Positions 1-8,510 of a DNA stretch of 64,000 nt are shown here, in pieces (within the stretch, counting starts at the first letter, position 1; each line of letters opens with the position of its first letter). The translations under genes were made by a program, and so were the position numbers. The notes beneath the pieces are model-generated. The model made no database searches and had not been told where the DNA came from. It was given only the letters and a program-made list of their open reading frames with translations. Source of the stretch: Aerococcaceae bacterium DSM 111021. Lineage in GTDB: Bacteria; Bacillota; Bacilli; Lactobacillales; Aerococcaceae. The DNA lies in assembly GCA_020112395.1 (NCBI GenBank), contig JACCEK010000001.1:1116001-1180000 (forward strand), written 5' to 3'.

Positions 1-255
1 TTCTTTTTTGTCATGAGGTAATTTATTCACAGAATTTTCTGCTTGTTGTATTTCCTCTTGGGTGACTTCAGCTTTTAATACATTGTTTTCTTGATTTTCA
101 AATAATACATTAATATCTGCTTGGGCAGCTTGTAATCTTTCTTCTTCCGAAGGATAGAAAACACTATACAGTACACCCAATATTAAAAACACACCAAGAA
201 TTGATAATAATATTTTTCCTACATCTGATTTTACAAACTCTAATATATATTTCAT
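1..255 (-). CDS. Partial single-span membrane protein, unknown function
   Basis: This is the N-terminal 85 codons of a gene that runs off the left edge. The protein starts MKYILEFVKSDVGK, has one hydrophobic segment at about residues 14-33, and then an acidic, Gln-rich soluble part (EEERLQAAQADINVL). AAGGTAGG lies upstream of the ATG. No family is recognised. It ends the minus-strand run that begins with the peptidase gene just to its right. The N-in, one-span topology is inferred from the sequence alone. Confidence 0.6.
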   Translation of the reverse strand, partial: MKYILEFVKSDVGKILLSILGVFLILGVLYSVFYPSEEERLQAAQADINVLFENQENNVLKAEVTQEEIQQAENSVNKLPHDKKE

Positions 256-291
256 TACAACAAGTAGACCTACCTTTTTTATTTTACCTTC

Positions 292-1242
292 TTATTCTAT
301 GTCTAGATACGTATTAAACGTATCGCCGTGTTCAAAATCTCCATATTCATAACCACGCATAAACCATGCTTGACGCTGTTGTGCCGTACCATGAGTAAAA
401 CTGTCAGGCACAACGTGTCCTGTGGCACGCTCTTGAATCGTATCATCCCCAACCGCAAAAGCAGCTTGGAGGGCTTCGTCAATATCTCCAGTTTCTAGCA
501 AGCCTTCTTGCTCGGCATATTGAGCCCAAACACCAGCGAAGTAGTCCGCTTGGAGTTCTAAACGCACATTTAATTCGTTCGCTTCCGTCTCTGATAGACC
601 TTGTCTAACATTATTATACTCATCCATCACACCAATTTCGTTTTGAATGTGGTGCCCAACTTCATGGGCAATAACATAGGCCATCGCAAAATCTCCAGGT
701 GCTCCGTATTGTTGTGACAAGTCACGCCAGAAAGATAAGTCGATATAGACATTATCGTCAGCAGGACAATAGAACGGCCCTGCTTGGGCACTACCAAATC
801 CGCACCCGGATGTGGCAGTCCCATCTTCATATATTACCATACCTGGCTCATCATAAGTCATATTCTCTGTTGAAAATTCTTCATTCCAAAAATCTTCTGT
901 ACTCGCAAGCACAGCAGACACAAAATTAAACTCGTCATCCGTCACACCTGTATCACTTTGTTGGGCTTCATTATTAACTTGAATACCACTCGATGGGGCA
1001 TTCATATTACTTCCACCAAGTAAATCACCAAATCCGCCTAATGCACCCCCACCTAAAACTGAAAAGAGAATAATCGCTAAGACAACCCATTTCCCTTTAC
1101 CTGGTATGAGAAACAACAGATTCATTAAGCTACCGCCCATTGATGAGCGAGAGCCACCTCGGTTACGACCAAATGATGATCCACCAGATTGTCCACGACG
1201 ATCTTGAACATTTTTACTACGACGTAAATCTTCCCATTTCAT
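292..1242 (-). CDS. Neutral zinc metallopeptidase, YpfJ family
   Basis: The 316-residue protein matches the YpfJ / Zn_peptidase (PF04228) layout: a basic Gly/Ser/Arg-rich N terminus, one membrane segment at about residues 50-70 and a metallopeptidase-like domain carrying HEVGHH at about 193-198. It also has the family's paired Cys segment (SGCGF...PFYCP). I chose the ATG at 1242 because GGAGGAATTATT precedes it. An in-frame ATG at 1308 lies inside the cardiolipin synthase gene and has no such site. The family is membrane-anchored with the catalytic domain outside. Substrates are unknown. It lies just downstream of cls on the same strand and may be co-transcribed. Confidence 0.9.
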   Translation of the reverse strand: MKWEDLRRSKNVQDRRGQSGGSSFGRNRGGSRSSMGGSLMNLLFLIPGKGKWVVLAIILFSVLGGGALGGFGDLLGGSNMNAPSSGIQVNNEAQQSDTGVTDDEFNFVSAVLASTEDFWNEEFSTENMTYDEPGMVIYEDGTATSGCGFGSAQAGPFYCPADDNVYIDLSFWRDLSQQYGAPGDFAMAYVIAHEVGHHIQNEIGVMDEYNNVRQGLSETEANELNVRLELQADYFAGVWAQYAEQEGLLETGDIDEALQAAFAVGDDTIQERATGHVVPDSFTHGTAQQRQAWFMRGYEYGDFEHGDTFNTYLDIE

Positions 1243-1268
1243 AATAATTCCTCCATTTTGGGTTATTT

Positions 1269-2828
1269 TTAAACAAATGGCGCTATCAGCCGAAGAATAG
1301 CATCCCAAACACTACCAATGAGACCCACTTTAATATCTTGTAACTGGATACGTCTAGATTTCGCTTGAGAATCTAGAAAATCTTTACTAATATCTTCAAT
1401 CACTGGGTGATAATAAAACATCGTGCTCGTTTCAAAGTGCAAATAAAGTGACCGATAATCTAAATTAATCGTACCGACGGTCGCTACTTTATCATCTGAA
1501 ACAAACGTTTTTGCATGCAAGAAGCCGGGTGTATATTCATAAATTTTAATCCCAGCTTTCATTAACGGTCTATAATATGAACGTGTCAGCCTAAATACCA
1601 TCTTTTTGTCCGGAATGCCAGGTGTCATTAAACGAACATCCACCCCGCGCTTAGCGGCTAATTGCATCGCTGTTTGTAATTCATATGAAATCACGAGATA
1701 CGGTGTATAAATATACACATAATCTTGGGCATTATTTAAAATTTCACGGTAGACATTCTCCCCTACGGGTTCAACATCCAAAGGTGTATCTCCAAAAGGC
1801 TGAACAAAGCCCATCTCATCCATCGCTGTTTCATCTTCTTGTAATTCGCGTGTTTCATTCATAATATGATCAATTCGAAATGGTTCATAGGATTCGTCCG
1901 TATAATAAAAAGAATTCCACATATTCAAGAATAAATTCGTTAAATTCCATGTTGCTGGCCCTTGAATTCGAACCATATTATCTTTCCAATAACCAAATCG
2001 TTCCTTCATATTAATGTATTCATCCGCAATATTTAAACCACCTGTATAACCAATCTCACTATCAATAATGACAAACTTTCGATGGTCACGAGTATTATAG
2101 ACCATTGAAATTAATGGCTTTACCGGATTAAACTTTAAGGCTTTAATACCTAACTCTTCAAGTTGCTCATCAAAATCTTTAGGTAGACGTGTAATAGATC
2201 CAAAATCATCATATAAGAACCGAACATCGACACCTTCTTTGGCCTTTTCCTTTAATACTTCAAAAATCGAATCAAACATTACGCCTGTTTCTACGATGAA
2301 AAACTCAATAAAAATTGTACTCTTTGCTTGTTTCAAGTCATATATTAATGATGACATCATCGATTCTCCATTCGGAAAATACTTTGCATCAGTATTTGTA
2401 TACACCGGCATATGCGCATAATTGCTTATATATTGGCTTAAAGCAGAAAGTCTTTTATCTTTCTTCTCTAAATATTCTTGCGCTGATGGAACCGATGTCA
2501 TTTCTTTTGAATGCAGCTTTTGCAATAAATCCACGCTTCGACGCATCCAAATTATTGGTCGCTTGTTACCTATCATTAAATACAGTATCCCACCAAATAA
2601 GGGGAATAATGTAATGGCAATGATCCAACTCATTCGATATGCTGGACTCTCATCTTTATTCACTAGATACAAAACCATGATAATTGATGCAAAAGTGAAA
2701 GCAAACTGAATATAAGCTGAATAAGCAACAATATTGTTCATAATGATGACAAACCACACAATCTGAACAATAAATGCCACTGCAAGAACACCCACGCGTT
2801 CTAGCGTTGACTTTTTCTCTGGTTTCAT
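1269..2828 (-). CDS. cls: Cardiolipin synthase
   Basis: This phospholipase D-superfamily enzyme condenses two phosphatidylglycerols into cardiolipin and glycerol at the membrane. Two N-terminal transmembrane helices (about residues 10-34 and 38-56) and a third hydrophobic stretch precede two HKD domains. The catalytic motifs are HRKFVIID (His about 249) and HAKTFVSDD (His about 438). The length of 519 residues is usual for bacterial Cls. GGAGGGG sits about 9-11 bases before the ATG at 2828. The in-frame ATG at 2846 overlaps that site and is less likely. The zinc peptidase gene follows closely. Confidence 0.94.
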   Translation of the reverse strand: MKPEKKSTLERVGVLAVAFIVQIVWFVIIMNNIVAYSAYIQFAFTFASIIMVLYLVNKDESPAYRMSWIIAITLFPLFGGILYLMIGNKRPIIWMRRSVDLLQKLHSKEMTSVPSAQEYLEKKDKRLSALSQYISNYAHMPVYTNTDAKYFPNGESMMSSLIYDLKQAKSTIFIEFFIVETGVMFDSIFEVLKEKAKEGVDVRFLYDDFGSITRLPKDFDEQLEELGIKALKFNPVKPLISMVYNTRDHRKFVIIDSEIGYTGGLNIADEYINMKERFGYWKDNMVRIQGPATWNLTNLFLNMWNSFYYTDESYEPFRIDHIMNETRELQEDETAMDEMGFVQPFGDTPLDVEPVGENVYREILNNAQDYVYIYTPYLVISYELQTAMQLAAKRGVDVRLMTPGIPDKKMVFRLTRSYYRPLMKAGIKIYEYTPGFLHAKTFVSDDKVATVGTINLDYRSLYLHFETSTMFYYHPVIEDISKDFLDSQAKSRRIQLQDIKVGLIGSVWDAILRLIAPFV

Positions 2829-2925
2829 TCTTTGCATCCCCTCCATAATACTTATTTTTAACTACTATTTATTATAGTAAATATTTGCCCAGAAGACTAT
2901 CAAACTATAGTCTTATTTTAGCTTT

Positions 2926-2954
2926 TTGACTTTTTGTCCTTGATTTATCATAAT
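2926..2954 (+). promoter_or_regulatory. Sigma-A type promoter for the YaiI/YqxD gene
   Basis: The -35 box TTGACT (2926-2931) and the -10-like box CATAAT (2949-2954) are 17 bases apart. They lie about 45 bases before the downstream start codon. This is inferred from match to consensus only. Confidence 0.6.
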
Positions 2955-2998
2955 ACTCATATGAAATTCAACTATATACTTAAGAAAGGAGTCCCATT

Positions 2999-3442
2999 AT
3001 GAAAATACTTATCGATGCAGATGCTAGTCCAGTAAAAAACGAAGTCATCCAACTAGCCGAAGAATTCCAACTAGAAGTAGTTATCGTCTCAAGCATTTCT
3101 CATTATACCTTCGACACTTATCCAGATTTCGTCAAAGTCATCTATGTTGAGACTGGTACAGACCGCGCTGACTTTAAAATCGTTCAACTTGCTCAGCCAG
3201 GAGACATCATCGTGACTCAAGATTACGGTCTTGCCTCATTATTACTGCCTAAGAAATGTCGCGTCATTCACCATAAAGCTTACGAATATACACAAGAAAA
3301 TATCGATCTGCTTTTACATCGCCGCCACTTTAGTGCGATGGAAAGACAAAGCGGTATCCGTACAAAAGGACCGAAAGCTTTTACAGATGCTGATCGCAAA
3401 AAGTTTTCACAATTTTTATTACATATTTTACAAAACTCATAA
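2999..3442 (+). CDS. YaiI/YqxD family protein (DUF188)
   Basis: This 147-residue cytosolic protein opens with MKILIDADASPVKNEV, the conserved start of the YaiI/YqxD family (PF02639). Other family landmarks are IIVTQDYGLASLLL and, near the C terminus, RTKGPKAFTDADRKKF. The family has a PIN-like fold with conserved acidic residues, but its biochemical role is unsettled. AAAGGAG lies 8-9 bases before the ATG. It is a single gene, divergent from cls, with its own promoter. Confidence 0.9.
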   Translation: MKILIDADASPVKNEVIQLAEEFQLEVVIVSSISHYTFDTYPDFVKVIYVETGTDRADFKIVQLAQPGDIIVTQDYGLASLLLPKKCRVIHHKAYEYTQENIDLLLHRRHFSAMERQSGIRTKGPKAFTDADRKKFSQFLLHILQNS

Positions 3443-3453
3443 AGGTAAATATT

Positions 3454-3495
3454 AAAAAAAGAGCCAGAAGGTTGAGTGATTCTCAACCGCTTGCT
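3454..3495 (-). terminator. Terminator of the TIM-barrel gene
   Basis: A 7-bp stem GGTTGAG/CTCAACC with a 5-base loop is followed, on the minus strand, by TTCTGGCTC and a run of seven T. It lies just after the minus-strand gene that stops at 3521. Confidence 0.65.
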
Positions 3496-3520
3496 CAATG
3501 TAATAATTTTGACTTGTAAT

Positions 3521-4330
3521 TTAGTTAGATAACGAGCGATAATTAACCATGACTTCTGCAAATATTTCAGCACTTGTCGGTGGTGTAAAGGTAATAGCAT
3601 TCGCACCCGCTTCGATCGTTTCTTCAATTGATTCCTCAGTTGGCCCTCCGGTCGCTATGATTGGCACCATTGGTCCAACTTCATCACGGATTTGTTTAAC
3701 CAAGGCTGCTGTATTGGCTCCTGCCGATACGTTTAGCATATCTGCTCCAGCGTTTAGCTTCGTAATATAATCATCTTTATCACTTGCAATCGTTGCAATC
3801 ACTGGTACATCGATGCGTTTATTGATTTCTGTAATCACTTCTTTCTTCATCGGTGCATTGACAATGACACCGTAAGCTCCCATTTGTTCAGCTTGAAAGG
3901 CAAGGTCTACACTTCGTTGACCCGTTGTCGTTCCGCCACCCACTCCAAGGAATACAGGCACTGAAGAAACATCGACGATCGATTGCATAATTGTTAATTG
4001 TGGTGTAAATGGATAGACAGCAATCACAGATTGAGCATTACTGTTTTTGATAATCGCTACATCCGTTGTAAATAAAAGTGATTTAATCCGTTTTCCTAAT
4101 ATTTTCACTCCAGATGCTTTATAGATCGCATCAGGCATTTCAACAATTCTTGTTTTTAACTCTGCTTGAAATTCTGGAATAAACTTCTCTTTCTTTTCAG
4201 GTTGTTCAGAAACAACATCTGTTAAAATTATACGTTGTTCATTGTCTTCTGTTATTTCCGTTGTAACAGCTTGATAACTTGGTCCTGGCTGTTCAAATCG
4301 ATCACTGTTAAATTTTTCTTCGTTTGTCAT
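3521..4330 (-). CDS. TIM-barrel protein of uncertain function
   Basis: This protein has 269 residues. About 85 polar N-terminal residues precede a beta/alpha-barrel region. Barrel-like strand motifs are visible: VPVFLGVGGG, YGVIVNAP, VPVIATIA, ADMLNVSAG, PIIATGG and ANAITFTPP. The Gly-rich ends at IIATGG and GANAITF look like a phosphate-binding loop as in ThiG, GuaB-like or ribulose-phosphate barrel families. I do not recognise a defined enzyme. Automated annotations of similar proteins often say hydrolase, without mechanism. AAGGAG precedes the ATG. It is flanked by its own terminator and the ArsR gene's terminator, so it is probably monocistronic. Confidence 0.6.
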   Translation of the reverse strand: MTNEEKFNSDRFEQPGPSYQAVTTEITEDNEQRIILTDVVSEQPEKKEKFIPEFQAELKTRIVEMPDAIYKASGVKILGKRIKSLLFTTDVAIIKNSNAQSVIAVYPFTPQLTIMQSIVDVSSVPVFLGVGGGTTTGQRSVDLAFQAEQMGAYGVIVNAPMKKEVITEINKRIDVPVIATIASDKDDYITKLNAGADMLNVSAGANTAALVKQIRDEVGPMVPIIATGGPTEESIEETIEAGANAITFTPPTSAEIFAEVMVNYRSLSN

Positions 4331-4368
4331 AATTCACACTCCTTAATAATACTTCTACCATTCTATAC

Positions 4369-4434
4369 AAAAAAGACCACAAATTAAAGTTTTCTCACCT
4401 ACGGTTACCGAGAGCACTTTCTTTGCGGTCTTTT
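4369..4434 (-). terminator. Terminator of the ArsR gene
   Basis: On the minus strand an outer stem AAAAGACCGCA / TGTGGTCTTTT encloses a long middle part and ends in TTTTTT. It lies directly behind the ArsR-type gene. The long loop makes the exact fold uncertain. Confidence 0.55.
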
Positions 4435-4446
4435 ATAATTTTCCTA

Positions 4447-4809
4447 TTAAACTTTTTCAGTCATCATCGAAATATCTTTCGCTACATCTAGTAAAGACAT
4501 CACTTCTTCATTTTCTAAGGCATAAACAACACGTTTACCGTGTTTTTCTGACGTTATCACACCACTGTTACGTAATGTAATTAAGTGATGAGACGTCGTT
4601 GCGACTGACGCATCGATAAATCGTGAAATTTCATACACGCATAATTGCTTATAGTGCGCTAGGAGTTCTACGATTTTAATTCGATTTAAATCACCTAATA
4701 CTTTAAATATATCAGCTTTACCTTCTACTAGATTAGTGTCAATTATATTTTTAACGTTAGCCATTTCCAAATCAATGGCTTCGTCATTTAGGCATTCATA
4801 TTGAGACAT
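4447..4809 (-). CDS. ArsR/SmtB-family winged-helix regulator
   Basis: This is a 120-residue helix-turn-helix repressor. The recognition region reads EISRFIDASVATTSHHLITLRNSGVI and the wing is GKRVVYAL. The order resembles CadC-type sensors, with an N-terminal Cys (YECLNDEAID) and LCVYEIS at the start of the DNA-binding region. CadC has two Cys in that second motif; here the second position is Tyr. The C-terminal helix lacks the usual Asp/His metal set. So the sensed ligand is unclear. AGAGGTGAC lies just before the ATG at 4809, which is why I prefer it over the ATG at 4824. No metal transporter is adjacent. Confidence 0.85.
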   Translation of the reverse strand: MSQYECLNDEAIDLEMANVKNIIDTNLVEGKADIFKVLGDLNRIKIVELLAHYKQLCVYEISRFIDASVATTSHHLITLRNSGVITSEKHGKRVVYALENEEVMSLLDVAKDISMMTEKV

Positions 4810-4859
4810 ATTGTCACCTCTCATTTTGCAAATATTATAATTTGGTTATCACCATAGAA

Positions 4860-5609
4860 TTATAGCATTTGTATTGCCATAAATCCAATGAAGTTTTGAA
4901 TGATATGTAAAAGAATTGGATATTCAAGGCGTCTCGTATATAAATAAACAAAGGTAAACCCTGCAGATAATACAAAGTACACCATGAAATCAATCCAGTT
5001 AGCTGGACCATGTAACATCGTAAAGATGACTGCAGCCACAAATGCCCCAATGATTGGCATTAAAGAGAATGTATACTTCATGATTAGTCCTCTTAAGATA
5101 TACTCCTCAGTAATCGGCGTTAAAATAACGATATTAATAAACATTAAAATTGGGTTCATATTTTGAACTAAGGACTCGACCGTCGTTTGGTTCCCTGGTT
5201 GGACATAATCCGGTGCCACAAACATAATAATCATATTAAGTAGCACTTGAAGTAAATAAATGAATACATATATTTTCAGTGCTGTGGTAACATTTTGCCA
5301 ACTGAAGGATTTAAAATCAAAAAATTTAAACCCTAACAACTTGCCTGTCACAATGATTAAAACCGCTAGACCGAGCGTCTGTAGAAAATACTCCATCGGT
5401 GCATGCGTCATTAAATTAAGTAAATTGCCTTCTGTCAAAGTTTCAACAGTTAATTCAACTTCGGCATTCAGCGCACCTCGGCGAATGACCCATGTCTCAG
5501 CTAGGACCCGCACATAAAAGTAGGCGGCAATCAAAAGTGGGGCTTTCCACCAACTCCCTTTTACTTGATCAGACCATGGTCTCTTTAATTCATTCCATAC
5601 ACCTTGCAT
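4860..5609 (-). CDS. CPBP-family intramembrane metalloprotease
   Basis: This 249-residue polytopic membrane protein carries the CPBP/Abi (Rce1-like) motifs: EEYILRG at about residues 168-174, FTMLHG with His at about 200, and a C-terminal LHIIQNF segment. In this family the paired Glu and the His residues form the active site. Roles in bacteria include bacteriocin self-immunity and protein maturation. No bacteriocin gene is visible nearby. AGAGGTAA precedes the ATG. The next gene upstream on this strand ends only 9 bases away, so the two are probably one transcript. Confidence 0.88.
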   Translation of the reverse strand: MQGVWNELKRPWSDQVKGSWWKAPLLIAAYFYVRVLAETWVIRRGALNAEVELTVETLTEGNLLNLMTHAPMEYFLQTLGLAVLIIVTGKLLGFKFFDFKSFSWQNVTTALKIYVFIYLLQVLLNMIIMFVAPDYVQPGNQTTVESLVQNMNPILMFINIVILTPITEEYILRGLIMKYTFSLMPIIGAFVAAVIFTMLHGPANWIDFMVYFVLSAGFTFVYLYTRRLEYPILLHIIQNFIGFMAIQML

Positions 5610-5618
5610 AACTTACCT

Positions 5619-6770
5619 CTATTCTTCAGTTGTCTCGAACATATCTGGCGTGAGTTTTGCTTCTAATTCATTGATTTCTTGAATAACATCAAAGCCTACA
5701 AATTCAGCGAACTCTTCATACGAATAAACGATCTCATCTGTAAAATCAATGATTGTCCCCGCACTTTCAAGTAAGTATAATTCGATACCTGTCATTTGTT
5801 CTTCATCGTTCATCGCAACGAGTCCCATACCGAACACACCATTCTCATAGTCGACGTTCATCGTCCCTTCAATCGCCGTTGTCGCTCGATCGAAGAACTC
5901 AGATAACTCTGGGTATTCTTCCTGTTTCGCTTGCGCAATTTCATTGTAAAGTGTTCCAATGTCCCCCGCAATCATGACTTGCTCGCCCATCTCGTTCGCT
6001 TCAAACGCATTGATGACTTCTTCATGACCTAACCACTCAATCGCAACTTCAGTTAAGAAATCTTCCACTCGAAACATTTCTAAATTGGCACTATTTAAAC
6101 CACCTTCAGTCGAATCCAATTGCACAACTTTCCCTTGAAGTTCGTCATAGTTTTCTTGAGTGAAGACATAAAAATCTTCCACGACCGTCCCAGCATAAAT
6201 TTGAGGCTGTGAATTCAAAGCATCGGCAGCATATTGAATTAAATCATCCACTGAAATATGTGCTTCTTGAATGGACTCACGGTCACTTCTTGAGAAGATG
6301 GCACTCGGTAAATAAGGAGGTCTTAATTGAGCGGTATAATATTTATCCCCGTCTTTTAATGAGTTTTGAGAGATTAAATCCATTTCCTCACCGACAACAA
6401 CAAAACTAGCATATTCAACTGAACGTTGTTCTAATTGACTCACACCTTCTAAAAAGGCAAGCGGTGAAGAAGTATCCAAAGCTGATTCCATTGGTACTTC
6501 CTCAGTTTCTACAATACTTTCAACTTCCGAACTCTCTTCAGTTGATGCATCCTCTGTTGCCTCTTCTGATGTTTCTTCTGAAGTCTCCTCTACCGATTCA
6601 TCAGAACTTTCTTGACTTTCTTCTTCAGCTGGAGCTTCCGATATAGACTCTTGTCCCCACTCAACTGATTCGATGGGTGAGATGTTTTCCGCAAAAGTTG
6701 TTATGACAGGTGAAGATAAACCGAATAAAAGCGCCAACACAAGGAGGCTAAGACTTTTTTTATTGTTCAT
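5619..6770 (-). CDS. Secreted protein with acidic Ser/Glu linker, unknown function
   Basis: This protein has 383 residues and a Sec signal peptide (MNNKKSLSLLVLALLFGLSS...TTFAEN). A Glu/Ser/Thr-rich stretch follows at about residues 40-90 with SSDES and EETSEE runs, then a soluble domain of about 280 residues with no motif I recognise. There is no lipobox or LPXTG sorting signal, so release or loose wall attachment is likely. AAAGGA lies 9 bases before the ATG. The CPBP protease gene follows within 9 bases and may be functionally linked, but that is inference. Confidence 0.7.
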   Translation of the reverse strand: MNNKKSLSLLVLALLFGLSSPVITTFAENISPIESVEWGQESISEAPAEEESQESSDESVEETSEETSEEATEDASTEESSEVESIVETEEVPMESALDTSSPLAFLEGVSQLEQRSVEYASFVVVGEEMDLISQNSLKDGDKYYTAQLRPPYLPSAIFSRSDRESIQEAHISVDDLIQYAADALNSQPQIYAGTVVEDFYVFTQENYDELQGKVVQLDSTEGGLNSANLEMFRVEDFLTEVAIEWLGHEEVINAFEANEMGEQVMIAGDIGTLYNEIAQAKQEEYPELSEFFDRATTAIEGTMNVDYENGVFGMGLVAMNDEEQMTGIELYLLESAGTIIDFTDEIVYSYEEFAEFVGFDVIQEINELEAKLTPDMFETTEE

Positions 6771-6796
6771 TTACTTTGTTCCTTTCTAAATGACTT

Positions 6797-7504
6797 TTAC
6801 TGAGCTGCATTAATAATATCTAACGTATCTAGCAATTCATCAAAGTGGCTAATAATATAATCCGCTTCTTTAAGATGCTCACGGTGACTTTCTTCAGTAG
6901 CTAAACCAATCGATGCATGTGTATGCTTTCCATACTCCATATCAACCGTTGAGTCGCCGACATAAATCATCTCATCTAAACGAATATCATATCGTCTGGC
7001 AATTTCGTGAAGAGCAGTTGGGTTTGGCTTTGGTCCAAAGTCATCGGCACCGCCAACAAATTCAAAGTATTGATCAATGTTTGCTAACTTTAACGTTTCC
7101 TCAGCAATCCGGCGATTATCATTGGTAACAACAGCTAATATATAATCATCTTTGAGGGCTTCCAGTGCATTCATTGCGCCGTCCATTACCAATACATGCT
7201 CACCGTGACCTTTGACATAGTCTAAATAAGTATCTTCTAAGATTTCTTCAATTTCAGAGACCGGCATATCCAAAATCTTACTAAATTCTCTAGCTTGGTC
7301 AATGATACTGCCCGCAGCATAAATTGAATTGGCCACTACTGTGTCGCCTTCCACACCCATATGTTTTCTGAATGCCTCTTTTTCTTCATCATTTAAATCT
7401 GTCTTATCAAGTAACAAATTCGTCACATCAACACTCGGTTGATCCCAAGTTCTTCCTAGTTCTATTAATGTTCCATCTTTATCTAAAATAATTGCTTTAA
7501 TCAC
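6797..7504 (-). CDS. HAD-superfamily phosphatase, phosphoglycolate-phosphatase-like
   Basis: This protein has 235 residues with all four HAD motifs: the nucleophile motif DKDGTL (Asp 8 and Asp 10), VVTNDN, the Lys-containing GPKPNP, and YVGDSTVDM. An alpha-helical cap of the Gph/PGMB type sits between motifs I and II. The likely activity is hydrolysis of a small phosphate ester, but the substrate is not predictable. The start is GTG at 7504: AGGAGG stands 8 bases upstream, and the overlapping ATG two bases earlier runs directly into TGA. Confidence 0.85.
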   Translation of the reverse strand: MIKAIILDKDGTLIELGRTWDQPSVDVTNLLLDKTDLNDEEKEAFRKHMGVEGDTVVANSIYAAGSIIDQAREFSKILDMPVSEIEEILEDTYLDYVKGHGEHVLVMDGAMNALEALKDDYILAVVTNDNRRIAEETLKLANIDQYFEFVGGADDFGPKPNPTALHEIARRYDIRLDEMIYVGDSTVDMEYGKHTHASIGLATEESHREHLKEADYIISHFDELLDTLDIINAAQ

Positions 7505-7558
7505 ATTGGAGTCCTCCTAAAGATTGTTAAATTCTCATTAATTGTATCATATTTACAT

Positions 7559-7594
7559 ATAAAAAAAGAATGCAAACAATGGATGTTTACATTC
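7559..7594 (-). terminator. Terminator of the small secreted protein gene
   Basis: A near-perfect 10-bp stem GAATGTAAAC/GTTTGCATTC with a 7-base loop is followed on the minus strand by seven T. Confidence 0.85.
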
Positions 7595-7610
7595 AGGTTT
7601 ACTATATTAT

Positions 7611-8297
7611 TTAATTTATGAAACCGAAAAAAATCACTTCATAAATATAAGACAGCGGAACAAGAGACCCTGTCCAATGAATTGGCACGAAATCCGCAAC
7701 AGTCAATGCTTTAGATATTACTGATAACGGGTAACTTTGGCTACCTGCTAATTCAATAAGAAAACAAGCAAATTGATGGTATGATACGTTAAATCCACTT
7801 GTATTCGTCTGGATTATTGATTCAACAGGCGATGTTATCGCCTGACTTGATACATTACTTTCTGGTGTCTCATCAGTGCCTTGGGTTGATTCCGGATCTT
7901 CACCTGTTTCTACTATAGAAGACTCTGGTCGTGAGCTAGAACTACTACTATTATTGTCGCTAGATTGTGAAGGTGTTTCATCCTCTTCTTCATTTCCCTG
8001 ACTTGAACCTGAATTTGAAGACGCAGGTGGTAGACCAACAGTCTCATCACTACTTGATTCAACAGGAGCTGGCTCGATATTTTCAGGTGGGTCAGGTGGA
8101 GGTGGTAATTCATCCTCATTACCATCTGCAATTGGTTTTTCATACTCTTCACGTTCATCCTCAAAATAACTTGATTCTTCAGTGGATGAATTCGTACGAG
8201 CTGCCTGAACATGTATTGTTTGGCTACTTACAAAAGTTAATAGCAATAAAACAATTACGCTTAGGAAGACAGTTCGACGTTGCTTATTAAACTTCAT
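7611..8297 (-). CDS. Secreted Ser/Pro/Glu-rich protein, unknown function
   Basis: This protein has 228 residues and a signal peptide (MKFNKQRRTVFLSVIVLLLLTF). A low-complexity region of about 120 residues follows, rich in Ser, Glu and Pro, including PPPPDPPE and a run of Ser. The C-terminal part of about 65 residues is hydrophobic and ends FFGFIN. No family is recognised. A strong AAGGAGG stands before the ATG and a clean terminator follows, so it is a single-gene unit. The architecture suggests a small surface or secreted domain on a stalk, but no sorting signal is visible. Confidence 0.65.
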   Translation of the reverse strand: MKFNKQRRTVFLSVIVLLLLTFVSSQTIHVQAARTNSSTEESSYFEDEREEYEKPIADGNEDELPPPPDPPENIEPAPVESSSDETVGLPPASSNSGSSQGNEEEDETPSQSSDNNSSSSSSRPESSIVETGEDPESTQGTDETPESNVSSQAITSPVESIIQTNTSGFNVSYHQFACFLIELAGSQSYPLSVISKALTVADFVPIHWTGSLVPLSYIYEVIFFGFIN

Positions 8298-8450
8298 AAG
8301 AGCCTCCTTAAATTATTTAATTTTCTTAAAATAAATATATCATAATAAAGACGAGCAAAGTCGATTAATATGCATTTGTATCCATATCATAATCATTTTA
8401 ATACAATTAGAAATTATTCTGTCATAAATTTGTAAAATATCAATAAAAGC

Positions 8451-8480
8451 TTGCATACAAGGACCTCTGTAAAGTAGAAT
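8451..8480 (+). promoter_or_regulatory. Candidate promoter of nagB
   Basis: TTGCAT (8451-8456) and TAGAAT (8475-8480) are separated by 18 bases, about 30 bases before the nagB start. The match to consensus is moderate. No clear CcpA operator was seen. Confidence 0.4.
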
Positions 8481-8510
8481 AAATTATACTAATAACCTAG
8501 GAGGATATAC

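Noticed and set aside
5619..6770. Bacteriocin-type system formed with the CPBP protease
   Set aside because: The partner is a 383-residue secreted protein, not a small leader peptide, and no transporter or immunity gene is present.
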